This document shows, in pieces, positions 28,589 through 36,699 of a stretch of 64,000 nt of DNA (position 1 is the first letter of the stretch; every line of letters starts with the position of its first letter). Source of the stretch: Massilia glaciei (GTDB lineage: Bacteria > Pseudomonadota > Gammaproteobacteria > Burkholderiales > Burkholderiaceae_D); the NCBI RefSeq assembly GCF_003011895.2, contig NZ_PXWF02000063.1:1-64000 (forward strand), written 5' to 3'. Under the pieces are notes generated by a model. The model did no database searches, was not told the origin of the DNA, and saw nothing but the letters and a program-made list of their open reading frames with translations. The position numbers and the translations under genes are program-made.

Positions 28589-31500
28589 CTAGTGCGCCGG
28601 CGCGCGCGCCTCCAGTTGCGCGTCGGTCATCGGGCCGGTCCCGCTGTACTTGTCGAGGAACAGGTAGATCACGGGCGTGATGTACAGCGTGATCACCTGC
28701 GAGAACAGCAGCCCGCCGACCACGGCCAGGCCGAGCGGCTGGCGCAGTTCGGCGCCGGCGCCGAGCCCGAGCGCGATCGGCAGCGCCCCCATCAGGGCCG
28801 CCAGCGTGGTCATCAGGATCGGCCGGAAGCGCTGGATGCAGGCCTGCCGGATCGCATCGAACGGCGCCATGCCCTCGTTGCGCTGCGCCTGCAGCGCGAA
28901 GTCGATCATCATGATCGCGTTCTTCTTGACGATGCCGATCAGCATCAGGATGCCGATGATGGCGATCATGGTCAGGTCGAGCCCGAACAGGCGCAGCGTC
29001 AGCAGCGCGCCGACGGCCGCCGAAGGCAGCCCGGCCAGGATCGTGAGCGGGTGGATGTAGCTCTCGTAGAGCACCCCGAGCAGCACATAGATGACCCCGA
29101 CCGCGGCCAGGATCAGGATCAGCTGGCTCGACTGCGAATCCTGGAACACGGCCGCGTCGCCGCCGTACTTGGCGATGACCGACGGCGGCAGCTTCATGTC
29201 CCGGGCCATCTTGTCGATGCGCGCCGTGGCCTGCCCCAGCGGCATGTTGGGCGCCAGGTTGAACGAGAGCGTGATGGCCTCGAGCTGGCCCTGGTGGTTG
29301 ACCGAGGTCGGGCCGACGGTGCGCTCGACGGTGGCGAAGTTCGACACCTGCACCAGCGCGCCGCTCCCGCTGCGCACCGACAGGCGCGCCAGCGCGTCGT
29401 CGAACTGGCGGTCGGGGGCGTCGGCCTCGAGGATCACCGCGTAGCTGGCCGCCGGCGCGTAGATGGTCGAGACCTGGCGCTCGCCGAAGGCGGCGTACAG
29501 CGCGCCGCGCACGTCGGCCAGCTGGACCCCGAGCACGCTGGCCTTGTCGCGGTCGATCCTGAGGGTGGCCTGCAGGCCGCGGTTCTGCGCGTCGCTGGTG
29601 ACGTCGCGGAAGGCCGGGTCGGCCCGCATCGCGTCCTGGAAGCGGGCGGCCCACTCGCCGAGCGCGTCGGCGCTGACGCTTTGCAGGGTGTACTGGTAGC
29701 GGCTCTTGCTGGGGCGCCCGCCGAGCTGCAGGTTCTGGATCGGGCTCAGGTAGACGGAGGCGCCGGGGACGGCGCGCGTGGCGCGCCGCAGGCCGTCGAC
29801 CACCTCGGCCATCCCGGCGCGCTCGGCGCGCGGCCTGAGCGTGAGGAACATGCGGCCGATGTTGCCCCCGCCGCTGAACGAGGACACGTGCAGCACGCTG
29901 GGGTCGGCCTTGACCACCGCCGCCACGCGCGCCTGCAGCGCCTGCAGCGCGGCCGACGAGATGTCCTCGGAGGCCTCGACCGTGACCCGGATCTGGCCCA
30001 GGTCCTCCTCGGGGAAGAAGCCCTTCGGGATCGTCACGTACAGCACCACGGTCAGCACGAAGGTGCCCAGCGCCACCAGCAGCACCAGGTTGCGGTGCGC
30101 CAGCGCGACGTCGAGCGAGCGCTCGTAGCCGTTGCGCAGCCGCAGGAAGCCGGCCTCGAACCGGCGCGCGACGATGCCCTTCTCGCCGCCCGCGGACGCG
30201 TCGTGCGCCGGCAGCAGGCGGCTCGCGAGCATCGGCACGAGCGTGAGCGAGACCAGCGCCGACACCAGCACGGCGAGTCCGACGACGACCGCGAATTCAT
30301 GGAACAGCAGCCCGATCACGCCCGGCATGAAGAAGATCGGGATGAACACGGCCACCAGCGAGACCGAGATCGAGACGATCGTGAAACTCATCTCGCGCGA
30401 GCCGACCAGCGCCGCCTGCAGCGGCTTCTTGCCCATCTCGATGTGGCGCACGATGTTCTCGAGCACCACGATGGCGTCGTCGACGACCAGCCCGACGGCG
30501 AGCGTGATGCCGAGCAGCGAGACGTTGTCGAGGCTGTAGCCGAGCCAGTACAGCAGCAGCAGCGCGCCGAGCAGCGAGATCGGCATCGTCACGGCCGGGA
30601 TGAAGGTGGCGCTGGCGCGGTGCAGGAACAGGAAGATCACCAGCACCACCAGCGCGATCGTAAACAGCAGCGTCAGGTTGACGTCGTGGATCGCCTCGCG
30701 GATCGAGGCCGAGCGGTCGTTGGCGAGGTGGATCTTGATCGAGGCCGGCATCTGCGCCGAAAAGCGCGGCAGCAGCGCGCGCACGGCGTCGACCACCTGC
30801 ACCGTGTTGGCGTTGGGCTGGCGCTGCACCATGATCACGATCGAGCGTTCGCCGTTGTAGCTGCCGGCGTTCTTGGTCGACTGGAAGCTGTCCTCGACCT
30901 GCGCGACGTCGCGCAGGCGCACCGGCTGGCCGTTGCGGGTGGCGACGATCAGTTCGGCGAACTCGGCCGCGTTTTTGAGTTGCTCGTTGCCCTGGATGGT
31001 CAGGGTCTGGTCCGGCCCGTCGAGGATGCCGAGCGGCGAATTCGAGTTCGCCGCCCGCACCGCCTGCGCCAGCTCGTCGTACGTGAGGTCGCGCGCGTTC
31101 ATCAGGCCGGTTTTGGCGCGGATCCGCACCGCGTAGCGCTTCTGGCCGTTGACGTTGACCTGGGCCACCCCTGGCAGGGTCGACAGCGAGGGGCCGATCA
31201 GGTTCTCGGCGTAGTCGTTGAGGTCCGACAGGCTCATCGACGGCGAGGTCAGGTGGATGAACATCACCGGCGCGTCGGCCGGGTTGACCTTGCGGTACGA
31301 GGGCAGCTCGGTCATCTCCTGGGGTAGCGCGCGCTGGGCCCCGAGCAGCGCGGCCTGGACGTCGACGGCGGCCGCGTTGACGTCGATGCTGGGGTCGAAT
31401 TCGAGCGTGAGCGAGGTCGAGCCGAGCGTGCTGGTCGAGGTGATCAGGCTGATCCCTGCGATGGTCGAGAACTGCTTCTCGAGCGGCAGCGCGACCGACG

Positions 31501-31681
31501 AGGCCATGGTCTGCGGGCTCGCGCCCGACAGATTGGCCTGGACGTTGATGACCGGCGTGTTATAGCTCGGCAGCGCCGCGACCGGGATCGCCATGTAGGC
31601 GAGGATCCCGGCCAGCACCAGGCTGAGCGACAGCAGCACCACCATCACGGGGCGCCGGATGCACAGTTCGGAGATGTTCAT
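28589..31681 (-). CDS. RND-family multidrug efflux permease
   Basis: A 1030-residue inner-membrane proton antiporter of the HAE1/AcrB-MdtB type. It begins MNISELCIRRPVMVVLL, with a first membrane helix and two large periplasmic loops (after TM1 and after TM7). The TM4 proton-relay aspartates are in LAVGLVVDDAIVVLEN. GLPSAAVGALLTL and GIVKKNAIMMIDFA are typical of the C-terminal half. The ATG at 31681 matches family starts; an ATG at 31690 would add three residues. It follows the adaptor gene by about ten bases. No outer-membrane channel gene is nearby. Confidence 0.92.
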   Translation of the reverse strand: MNISELCIRRPVMVVLLSLSLVLAGILAYMAIPVAALPSYNTPVINVQANLSGASPQTMASSVALPLEKQFSTIAGISLITSTSTLGSTSLTLEFDPSIDVNAAAVDVQAALLGAQRALPQEMTELPSYRKVNPADAPVMFIHLTSPSMSLSDLNDYAENLIGPSLSTLPGVAQVNVNGQKRYAVRIRAKTGLMNARDLTYDELAQAVRAANSNSPLGILDGPDQTLTIQGNEQLKNAAEFAELIVATRNGQPVRLRDVAQVEDSFQSTKNAGSYNGERSIVIMVQRQPNANTVQVVDAVRALLPRFSAQMPASIKIHLANDRSASIREAIHDVNLTLLFTIALVVLVIFLFLHRASATFIPAVTMPISLLGALLLLYWLGYSLDNVSLLGITLAVGLVVDDAIVVLENIVRHIEMGKKPLQAALVGSREMSFTIVSISVSLVAVFIPIFFMPGVIGLLFHEFAVVVGLAVLVSALVSLTLVPMLASRLLPAHDASAGGEKGIVARRFEAGFLRLRNGYERSLDVALAHRNLVLLVALGTFVLTVVLYVTIPKGFFPEEDLGQIRVTVEASEDISSAALQALQARVAAVVKADPSVLHVSSFSGGGNIGRMFLTLRPRAERAGMAEVVDGLRRATRAVPGASVYLSPIQNLQLGGRPSKSRYQYTLQSVSADALGEWAARFQDAMRADPAFRDVTSDAQNRGLQATLRIDRDKASVLGVQLADVRGALYAAFGERQVSTIYAPAASYAVILEADAPDRQFDDALARLSVRSGSGALVQVSNFATVERTVGPTSVNHQGQLEAITLSFNLAPNMPLGQATARIDKMARDMKLPPSVIAKYGGDAAVFQDSQSSQLILILAAVGVIYVLLGVLYESYIHPLTILAGLPSAAVGALLTLRLFGLDLTMIAIIGILMLIGIVKKNAIMMIDFALQAQRNEGMAPFDAIRQACIQRFRPILMTTLAALMGALPIALGLGAGAELRQPLGLAVVGGLLFSQVITLYITPVIYLFLDKYSGTGPMTDAQLEARAPAH

Positions 31682-31691
31682 GCCACCCATG

Positions 31692-32909
31692 TCAGCGCGC
31701 CCCGCGCTGTGCGGCGGCCGGTTTGCCGGCGCCGTCGGCGGCGCCGCCGGCACCCTCGGCACCATCGGCGCCATCGGCGCCGCCCTTGCCGCCGGGCTTG
31801 CCGGCCAGTTTGACCTTGCCGCCCGGGCGCAGGTTCTGCTTGCCGTCGGTGATCACCAGCTCGCCGCCCGCCAGGCCCGACACCACCACCTCGGCGCCGA
31901 ACGGGTGCACGCGCCCGACCGGCACCTGGCGCGCGCTCTGGTCGGGGTCGACCACGTACACGAAGGTGCCGCCCGGGTTGGTCACGATGGCCGTCTGCGG
32001 CAGCACCAGCGCGCCGCGGATGGTGCGCAGGGTGACGCGCGCGGTGACGTACTGCCCCGGCCACAGGCTGGCGTCGCGGTTGTCGAAGCGGGCCTTGACG
32101 CGGATCGCGCCGGCCACCGGATCGACCTGGTTGTCGATGAAGCTGAGGGTGCCGCGGGCCGTCCCGGCGCTAACCGCGACCGGCCCCGCCCGCTGCGCCG
32201 CCAGCAGGTCGGCCAGCGCCGACTCGGGCAGCGTGAAGCCGACATTGATCGGATCGAGCTGGGTGACCGTGGCCAGCGCGGTGCCGGGCTGCACCAGCGC
32301 GCCCGGATGGATGTCGATCGCGCCGACCCGGCCCTCCATCGGCGCGCGGATCGCGCCGTGGCTTTCGCCCACGCGCGCCGACTGCAGCGCGGCCTGCTCG
32401 GCCGCGAGCCCGGCGCGGGCCGCCTCGAGCTGGCTGCTCAGGGTGTCGAGCGCGCTCTGGGCGATGAATTTTTGCGCCACCAGCTCCTCGCTGCGACGCC
32501 GCTGGCGTTCGAGGTCGGCCACCGCGGCGCGCGCGCGCGCGACCTGGGCCCCGGCCTTGGCGAGCTCGGCGCGCGCGGCGCGCCCGTCGAGCGAGAACAT
32601 CAACTGGCCGGTCTTGACGAACTGGCCTTCGCGGATGTGCACCCGGCTCACGGTGCTCGTCGTTTGCGGATGCAGCACCACCGTGCTGACCGGCGTCACG
32701 CTGCCGCTCGCCTGCAGCACCACCGGCACGTCGCGGCGCGCCGGCGCGACCACGCTGACGACCGTGGGCGGGCCGCCCGCGCCGCCGGCGCCGCGTCCGC
32801 CGCCAGCGCCCGGGCCCGCCGTGGCCGCGGCCTGGGGCCGCAGCAGGTAGGCGCCCGCGCCGATAAGCGCGGCGGCGCCGATGATCAATCCGATGGCCTT
32901 TTTTTGCAT
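31692..32909 (-). CDS. RND efflux periplasmic adaptor (membrane fusion protein)
   Basis: A 405-residue adaptor that joins the RND pump to an outer-membrane channel. One N-terminal anchor helix (residues 5-23) is followed by a Gly-rich linker and the barrel-sandwich hybrid (VSRVHIREGQFVKTGQLMFSLD). Then come a coiled-coil hairpin (residues about 110-190), a beta-barrel (VDPVAGAIRVKARFDN) and a C-terminal domain. The last 45 residues are Gly/Ala/Lys repeats of low complexity. Family is clear; drug specificity is not. Confidence 0.92.
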   Translation of the reverse strand: MQKKAIGLIIGAAALIGAGAYLLRPQAAATAGPGAGGGRGAGGAGGPPTVVSVVAPARRDVPVVLQASGSVTPVSTVVLHPQTTSTVSRVHIREGQFVKTGQLMFSLDGRAARAELAKAGAQVARARAAVADLERQRRRSEELVAQKFIAQSALDTLSSQLEAARAGLAAEQAALQSARVGESHGAIRAPMEGRVGAIDIHPGALVQPGTALATVTQLDPINVGFTLPESALADLLAAQRAGPVAVSAGTARGTLSFIDNQVDPVAGAIRVKARFDNRDASLWPGQYVTARVTLRTIRGALVLPQTAIVTNPGGTFVYVVDPDQSARQVPVGRVHPFGAEVVVSGLAGGELVITDGKQNLRPGGKVKLAGKPGGKGGADGADGAEGAGGAADGAGKPAAAQRGAR

Positions 32910-32977
32910 ACGTTTTCCTGGCCGCCGGGCGGCTGCATCAAATTAAGTTGGTGCTGCGTGTTGGGTGGGCGCCGCGC

Positions 32978-34342
32978 TCAATCGGCCCCGTAGTACTTCG
33001 GCAGGATCAGGGTCACCTCGAGCCCGCCGTCGGGGTGGTTGGCCAGCGCGATGCTGCCGCCGTGCTGCTCGGCGATGTTGCGCGCGATGGTCAGCCCGAG
33101 TCCGGTGCCGCCCGACTCGCGCGAACGCGAGGTTTCGATCCGGTAGAACGGCTCGAACACGCGCGCCAGCTCCCCGGGCGCGATGCCGGGGCCGCTGTCG
33201 CGGATGCGCACGCGCGCCATGCCGGCCATGCGCTCGGCCGACACGCTGGCCTTGTGGCCGTACTTGACGGCGTTGTCGACCAGGTTGACGAGGCAGCGGC
33301 GCAGGGCCAGCGGGCGCCCCATCAGCGCCATCTGGGTGCGCCCCGACAGCAGCACCGGCTGGCCGGCGTCGGTGGCGTCGGCGCATACGCTGTCGAGCAG
33401 CGAGTCGAGGTCGAGCGCCTGCATCGCCTCGCCCGTGTCCATGCTGCGCGCCAGGTCGAGGCCCTCGCGCACCATCTCCTGCATCGCCGACAGGTCGCCC
33501 ACCAGCCGCTCCCGCAGTTCGGGGTCGGCCACCTTCTCGAGCCGCAGGCGCAGCCGCGTGAGCGGCGTTTGCAGGTCGTGCGTGATGGCGGCGAGCATCT
33601 GGGTGCGCTGCGCGATGTGCTGGCGGATGCGCGCCTGCATCGCGTTGAAGGCGGCGCTGGCCTGGCGGATCTCGCTCGCCCCCGACAGCGCCAGCGGCGC
33701 ATGGTTGATGTCGTCGCCGAGGTCCTTGGCGGCCTTGGCCAGCCGCTTGAGCGGGCGCGTGGTCATGCGCGCGACCAGGTAGGCGAGCACGCCTATGCTG
33801 AGCAGGAACAGGGCGATGATGGTGCGGTAGTCGGTGTTTTGCGCCAGCAGCGAGGGCGGCGGCGGCAGCACCCGCAGGCGCAGTTGCTCGCCGTCGCGCA
33901 GGCGCACGTCGACGCTCTCGCACACGCCGGCCCAGCGCAATTCGGTCGGCCCGAACATGCTCGCCTGGGTGCGCGGCACGTCGCACGCGGGCGGGCGCTG
34001 GGCCACCGAGACCAGCGCGTAGTCCTTGCCCAGGCGCGCGGCCAGGGTTTCGGCGAACGGCGTGCGCGCGTCGGCCGCGGGCAGTTGCTCGGCGATCTCC
34101 TCGAGCCGGATGCCGGGGCGGTTGGCCACCGCGAGGTAGGCGATGCGGCTCGACGCCGGCACCGTCTCGGCGGCAGTGATGAGCTGTTCGGCGCGGTCGA
34201 GCGCCTGCAGGTCGCGCAGCCTTTCGATCACGCGCTGGCGCTCGGCCTCGGCCAGCAACTGGGTGCCGGCGGCCGCGATCACGGTGCCCAGCATCAGGGT
34301 CAGGAACACGCGTCCCGTCATCGACCCGAAGAACGCCCTCAC
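32978..34342 (-). CDS. Two-component sensor histidine kinase
   Basis: A 454-residue EnvZ/CpxA-type sensor. Membrane helices at about residues 10-30 and 173-192 flank a periplasmic sensor of about 140 residues with two cysteines (Cys120 and Cys141) that could pair. A HAMP region (ARMTTRPLKRLAKAAKDL) precedes the H-box ITHDLQTPLTRL with phospho-acceptor His255. The ATPase has N-box NLVDNAVKYG, G1 DSGPGIAPGE and G2 GGTGLGLTIA. The GTG start overlaps the response-regulator stop (GTGA). Confidence 0.93.
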   Translation of the reverse strand: MRAFFGSMTGRVFLTLMLGTVIAAAGTQLLAEAERQRVIERLRDLQALDRAEQLITAAETVPASSRIAYLAVANRPGIRLEEIAEQLPAADARTPFAETLAARLGKDYALVSVAQRPPACDVPRTQASMFGPTELRWAGVCESVDVRLRDGEQLRLRVLPPPPSLLAQNTDYRTIIALFLLSIGVLAYLVARMTTRPLKRLAKAAKDLGDDINHAPLALSGASEIRQASAAFNAMQARIRQHIAQRTQMLAAITHDLQTPLTRLRLRLEKVADPELRERLVGDLSAMQEMVREGLDLARSMDTGEAMQALDLDSLLDSVCADATDAGQPVLLSGRTQMALMGRPLALRRCLVNLVDNAVKYGHKASVSAERMAGMARVRIRDSGPGIAPGELARVFEPFYRIETSRSRESGGTGLGLTIARNIAEQHGGSIALANHPDGGLEVTLILPKYYGAD

Positions 34343-35067
34343 GCGAGCGGCTCCACGGTGACCTGGCCGGCCAGCACGTAGCCGCCGTTGCGCACCGTCT
34401 TGATGATCTGCGGCAGGCGCGCGTCCTCGCCGAGCTTCTGGCGCAGGCGGCTGATCTGGATGTCGATCGAGCGGTCGAACGGGTCGGCGTCGCGGCCCTG
34501 GGTCAGGTTCAGCAGCTGGTCGCGGTTGAGCACCCGGTTCGGGTGCTCGAGGAACACCCGCAGCAGGCGGAACTCGGCGCCCGAGAGCATGATCACGAGG
34601 CCGTCGGGGTTGAGCAGGTGGCGCGCCGTCAGGTCGAGCGTCCAGCCGGCGAAGCGCAGCTGCTGGGCGCTGTCGGACGGGGCGTTGGACGGCATCGCGT
34701 GGCTGCGCCGCAGCACGCTGCGGATGCGCGCGAGCAGCTCGCGCGGCTCGAACGGCTTGGGCAGGTAGTCGTCGGCGCCCATCTCGAGGCCGAGGATGCG
34801 GTCGAGCGGCTCGTTGCGCGCGGTCAGCATGATGACCGGCAGCGTCGAGCTCGCGCGCAGCTTGCGGCACAGGGTCAGGCCGTCGTCGCCGGGCAGGTTC
34901 AGGTCGAGCACGAGCAGGTCCGGGCGCGCCTCGTCGAGCGTTTTCCACATCGCCGTGCCGTCGCCCGCGCACAGGGTGCGGTAGCCGTTGGTCTCGAGGT
35001 AGTCGGCCAGCAGGGTGCGGATGTCGCGGTCGTCGTCGACGATCAGAATGGTAGAAGGAGTATCCAT
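34339..35067 (-). CDS. OmpR-family response regulator
   Basis: A 242-residue regulator with an N-terminal receiver (acidic pocket DDDRD, phospho-acceptor Asp55 in LVLDLNLPG, Thr81, Lys103 in LPKPFEP). The C-terminal winged helix-turn-helix has FDRSIDIQISRLRQKLGED and the terminal beta-hairpin IKTVRNGGYVL. It is the first gene of the unit that continues into the kinase, adaptor and pump, so it probably controls efflux. The divergent Spy-like gene is a likely second target (inference). No strong ribosome site is seen before ATG 35067; a GTG six codons upstream is possible. Confidence 0.94.
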   Translation of the reverse strand: MDTPSTILIVDDDRDIRTLLADYLETNGYRTLCAGDGTAMWKTLDEARPDLLVLDLNLPGDDGLTLCRKLRASSTLPVIMLTARNEPLDRILGLEMGADDYLPKPFEPRELLARIRSVLRRSHAMPSNAPSDSAQQLRFAGWTLDLTARHLLNPDGLVIMLSGAEFRLLRVFLEHPNRVLNRDQLLNLTQGRDADPFDRSIDIQISRLRQKLGEDARLPQIIKTVRNGGYVLAGQVTVEPLA

Positions 35068-35253
35068 GGCGTCAATTATCGCCACTCTGGGCGGCCCTGA
35101 ACAGCCCATTTGTATCGCCATGTATATTGCCATGCGGTCGAAACAACTTGATACAAACCGCTTGGTACCGGACATGCCCCCGGGACCGGCCGAGCCCATC
35201 ATGTGAAGCATGTGCGGGGCGCCCTGCGCCGCATCCACGACAGAAGGAACACC

Positions 35254-35778
35254 ATGACGACGCTTCGCAAAATCCTGGCCATCGCGATGGCCGCACTGAT
35301 CATGGCCGGCTCCGGCCTGGCCGCTCATGCCCACCAGGGCGCCCACGCGGGCGGAACGGAGCCTGGCGCGCGCCACGCGCAGATGCACGGGAAGGGGGCG
35401 CACGGGAAGGGGGAGCACGGGAAGGGGGCGCGGGAAAAATGGGCGCAGCGCAAAGCCGAACGCCAGACCAGGCTGCACGACGCGCTCAAGCTGAGCGCCG
35501 CGCAGGAGCCGGCCTGGGCGGCCTACCAGGCCACGCTCAAGCGCGCCCCGCGCGACGCCGCCAAGGGCGCCGGCCACGGCCAGCGCGTGGCGCTGCCGGC
35601 CCCGGCGCGCATGGAACGCATGATCGCGCGCCAGAAGGCACGCACCATGGCGATGGAGGCGCGCCTGCCGGCCCTGGGCGCGCTGTACGCCGCGCTCAGC
35701 CCCGAACAAAAGAAAGTGTTCGACGAGCAACGCCACGGACGCGGCCAGCACGGCAAACGCCACCACGGCCGCCATTGA
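35254..35778 (+). CDS. His-rich Spy/CpxP-like periplasmic protein
   Basis: A 174-residue exported protein. AGAAGGA lies upstream of ATG 35254 and a signal peptide ends at AAHAH. The helical core carries two LTxxQ-like motifs (LSAAQEPAWAAYQ and LSPEQKKVFDEQ), the mark of the Spy/CpxP chaperone family. Unusual are His/Gly/Lys-rich segments at both ends: triple HGKG repeats after the signal peptide and RHGRGQHGKRHHGRH at the C-terminus. These suggest metal binding. It is divergent from the response-regulator/efflux operon, and Spy-type proteins are commonly controlled by such envelope-stress systems. Confidence 0.8.
   Translation: MTTLRKILAIAMAALIMAGSGLAAHAHQGAHAGGTEPGARHAQMHGKGAHGKGEHGKGAREKWAQRKAERQTRLHDALKLSAAQEPAWAAYQATLKRAPRDAAKGAGHGQRVALPAPARMERMIARQKARTMAMEARLPALGALYAALSPEQKKVFDEQRHGRGQHGKRHHGRH
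35386..35430 (+). repeat. Three 15-base tandem repeats inside the Spy-like gene
   Basis: The unit cacgggaagggggcg occurs at 35386-35400, 35401-35415 (one base changed) and 35416-35430. It encodes the repeated His-Gly-Lys-Gly peptide, and the period keeps frame, so copy number can vary without breaking the gene. Confidence 0.9.
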
Positions 35779-35871
35779 CCGCGCGGCCGGATGGTCGGGC
35801 CGCAAGGTCCGCCAAACCGGCCGCCGGAACCGGCGCGGGATTGTGGCGCGAAATTCGGGCGCGAAATTCGG

Positions 35872-35910
35872 GCGCGGGGCGGGAGCGAAGGCTTCCGCCC
35901 CGCGCTTTTT
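35872..35910 (+). terminator. Intrinsic terminator after the Spy-like gene
   Basis: Perfect 11-base arms (35872-35882 and 35895-35905) with a 12-base loop are followed at once by TTTTT. Just before it are two exact copies of gcgcgaaattcgg (35846-35858, 35859-35871). The terminator closes the plus-strand gene that ends at 35778. The other bases of the 35779-36094 gap contain only the next promoter. Confidence 0.9.
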
Positions 35911-36057
35911 GGCGTCGCCGCGACGCGCGCGCTGTTACATTTTGTGCATTTCAGTAAATATTTATGCCGCACGCCTTGCATCAAAGCGAATTCCTCGTGT
36001 ACCCTCGGAAATAGCCTTTGAGCAACTTCATACTGCTTCGCGCATTGTTGCTTACCG

Positions 36058-36063
36058 TATAAT
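36058..36063 (+). promoter_or_regulatory. TATAAT -10 box
   Basis: A consensus -10 hexamer lies 32 bases before the GTG of the next gene, so transcription would start near 36070. The -35 region is poor. The box lies within a longer in-frame extension and therefore supports the downstream GTG as the start. Confidence 0.55.
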
Positions 36064-36094
36064 CAAGAGGTCATTAAAAGCTTTGGGGGCGGAC

Positions 36095-36682
36095 GTGAAA
36101 ACCAGTGTGTATGACAAGACCGACAAGGGGCGCGAAGAAATCGCGACGCGCAAATACCAGGTCCCGAGCAAGCTGCGGGCGCTTTTGCTGCTGGTCGACG
36201 GCCGCCACACGCTCGAAGTGCTGCTCAAGAATGTCGCCGGGCTCGGCCTGACCCAGGAACACATGACCGAATTGCTCGAGGGCGAGTACATCGTCCTCAT
36301 CAGCGGCGGGGAGGTCGAGCAGGCGCCGGCCGAACCGGTCGCGCGCCGCCTGTCGTCGGCCCGGGCCCGCGTCGGCACCCATGCCCGCGCGCCCGTGTAC
36401 ACCCCCAGCCCCGAAGAACTGGCCGCGCTGGCCGAGGCCGAGCGCTTCCGCGCGCTGCAGGACTTTTACAGCCAGACCGTGAAAAGCACTTTCGGCCTGC
36501 GCGGCTTCGCGCTGCAGATGAAGGTCGAGAAGGCCAGCACGGTCGACGACCTGCGCGCGCTGCGCCTGCCCTACCTCGAGGCCGTGCTCAAGGCCAAGGG
36601 CAGCGAAATGGCCTTGTCGCTGCGCGACCGGCTCGACCATCTGCTCGGCGAAAAACCCGACAGCGACGAGTTCGTCGCCTAA
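36095..36682 (+). CDS. Conserved hypothetical protein
   Basis: 195 residues, function not recognised. The GTG at 36095 has a GGGGGCGGA stretch upstream and a TATAAT box 32 bases away. The first half (KTSVYDKTDKGREEIATRKYQVPSKLRALLLLVDGRHTL...) looks like a small winged-helix or helical domain of the kind found in uncharacterised Oxalobacteraceae proteins. A charged linker with Ala/Arg/Pro follows, then a helical C-terminus. There is no signal peptide or membrane helix, so it is probably cytoplasmic. It is convergent with dsbD, with only 17 bases between the stops. Confidence 0.75.
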   Translation: MKTSVYDKTDKGREEIATRKYQVPSKLRALLLLVDGRHTLEVLLKNVAGLGLTQEHMTELLEGEYIVLISGGEVEQAPAEPVARRLSSARARVGTHARAPVYTPSPEELAALAEAERFRALQDFYSQTVKSTFGLRGFALQMKVEKASTVDDLRALRLPYLEAVLKAKGSEMALSLRDRLDHLLGEKPDSDEFVA

Positions 36683-36699
36683 AAGGCTGCCGGGCTTTT

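Noticed and set aside
28547..31327. A 926-codon plus-strand open frame opposite the RND permease
   Set aside because: Composition (Gln/Arg/His/Asp repeats) is typical of the antisense frame of a high-GC gene; the minus strand encodes a full RND protein.
34339..35805. Extension of the response regulator to a 488-codon protein
   Set aside because: The added N-terminus runs through the intergenic region and antisense to the Spy-like gene; the receiver domain starts normally at 35067.
35779..36094. Short direct repeats suggesting a CRISPR-like array
   Set aside because: Only two contiguous 13-base copies without spacers; they abut an intrinsic terminator.
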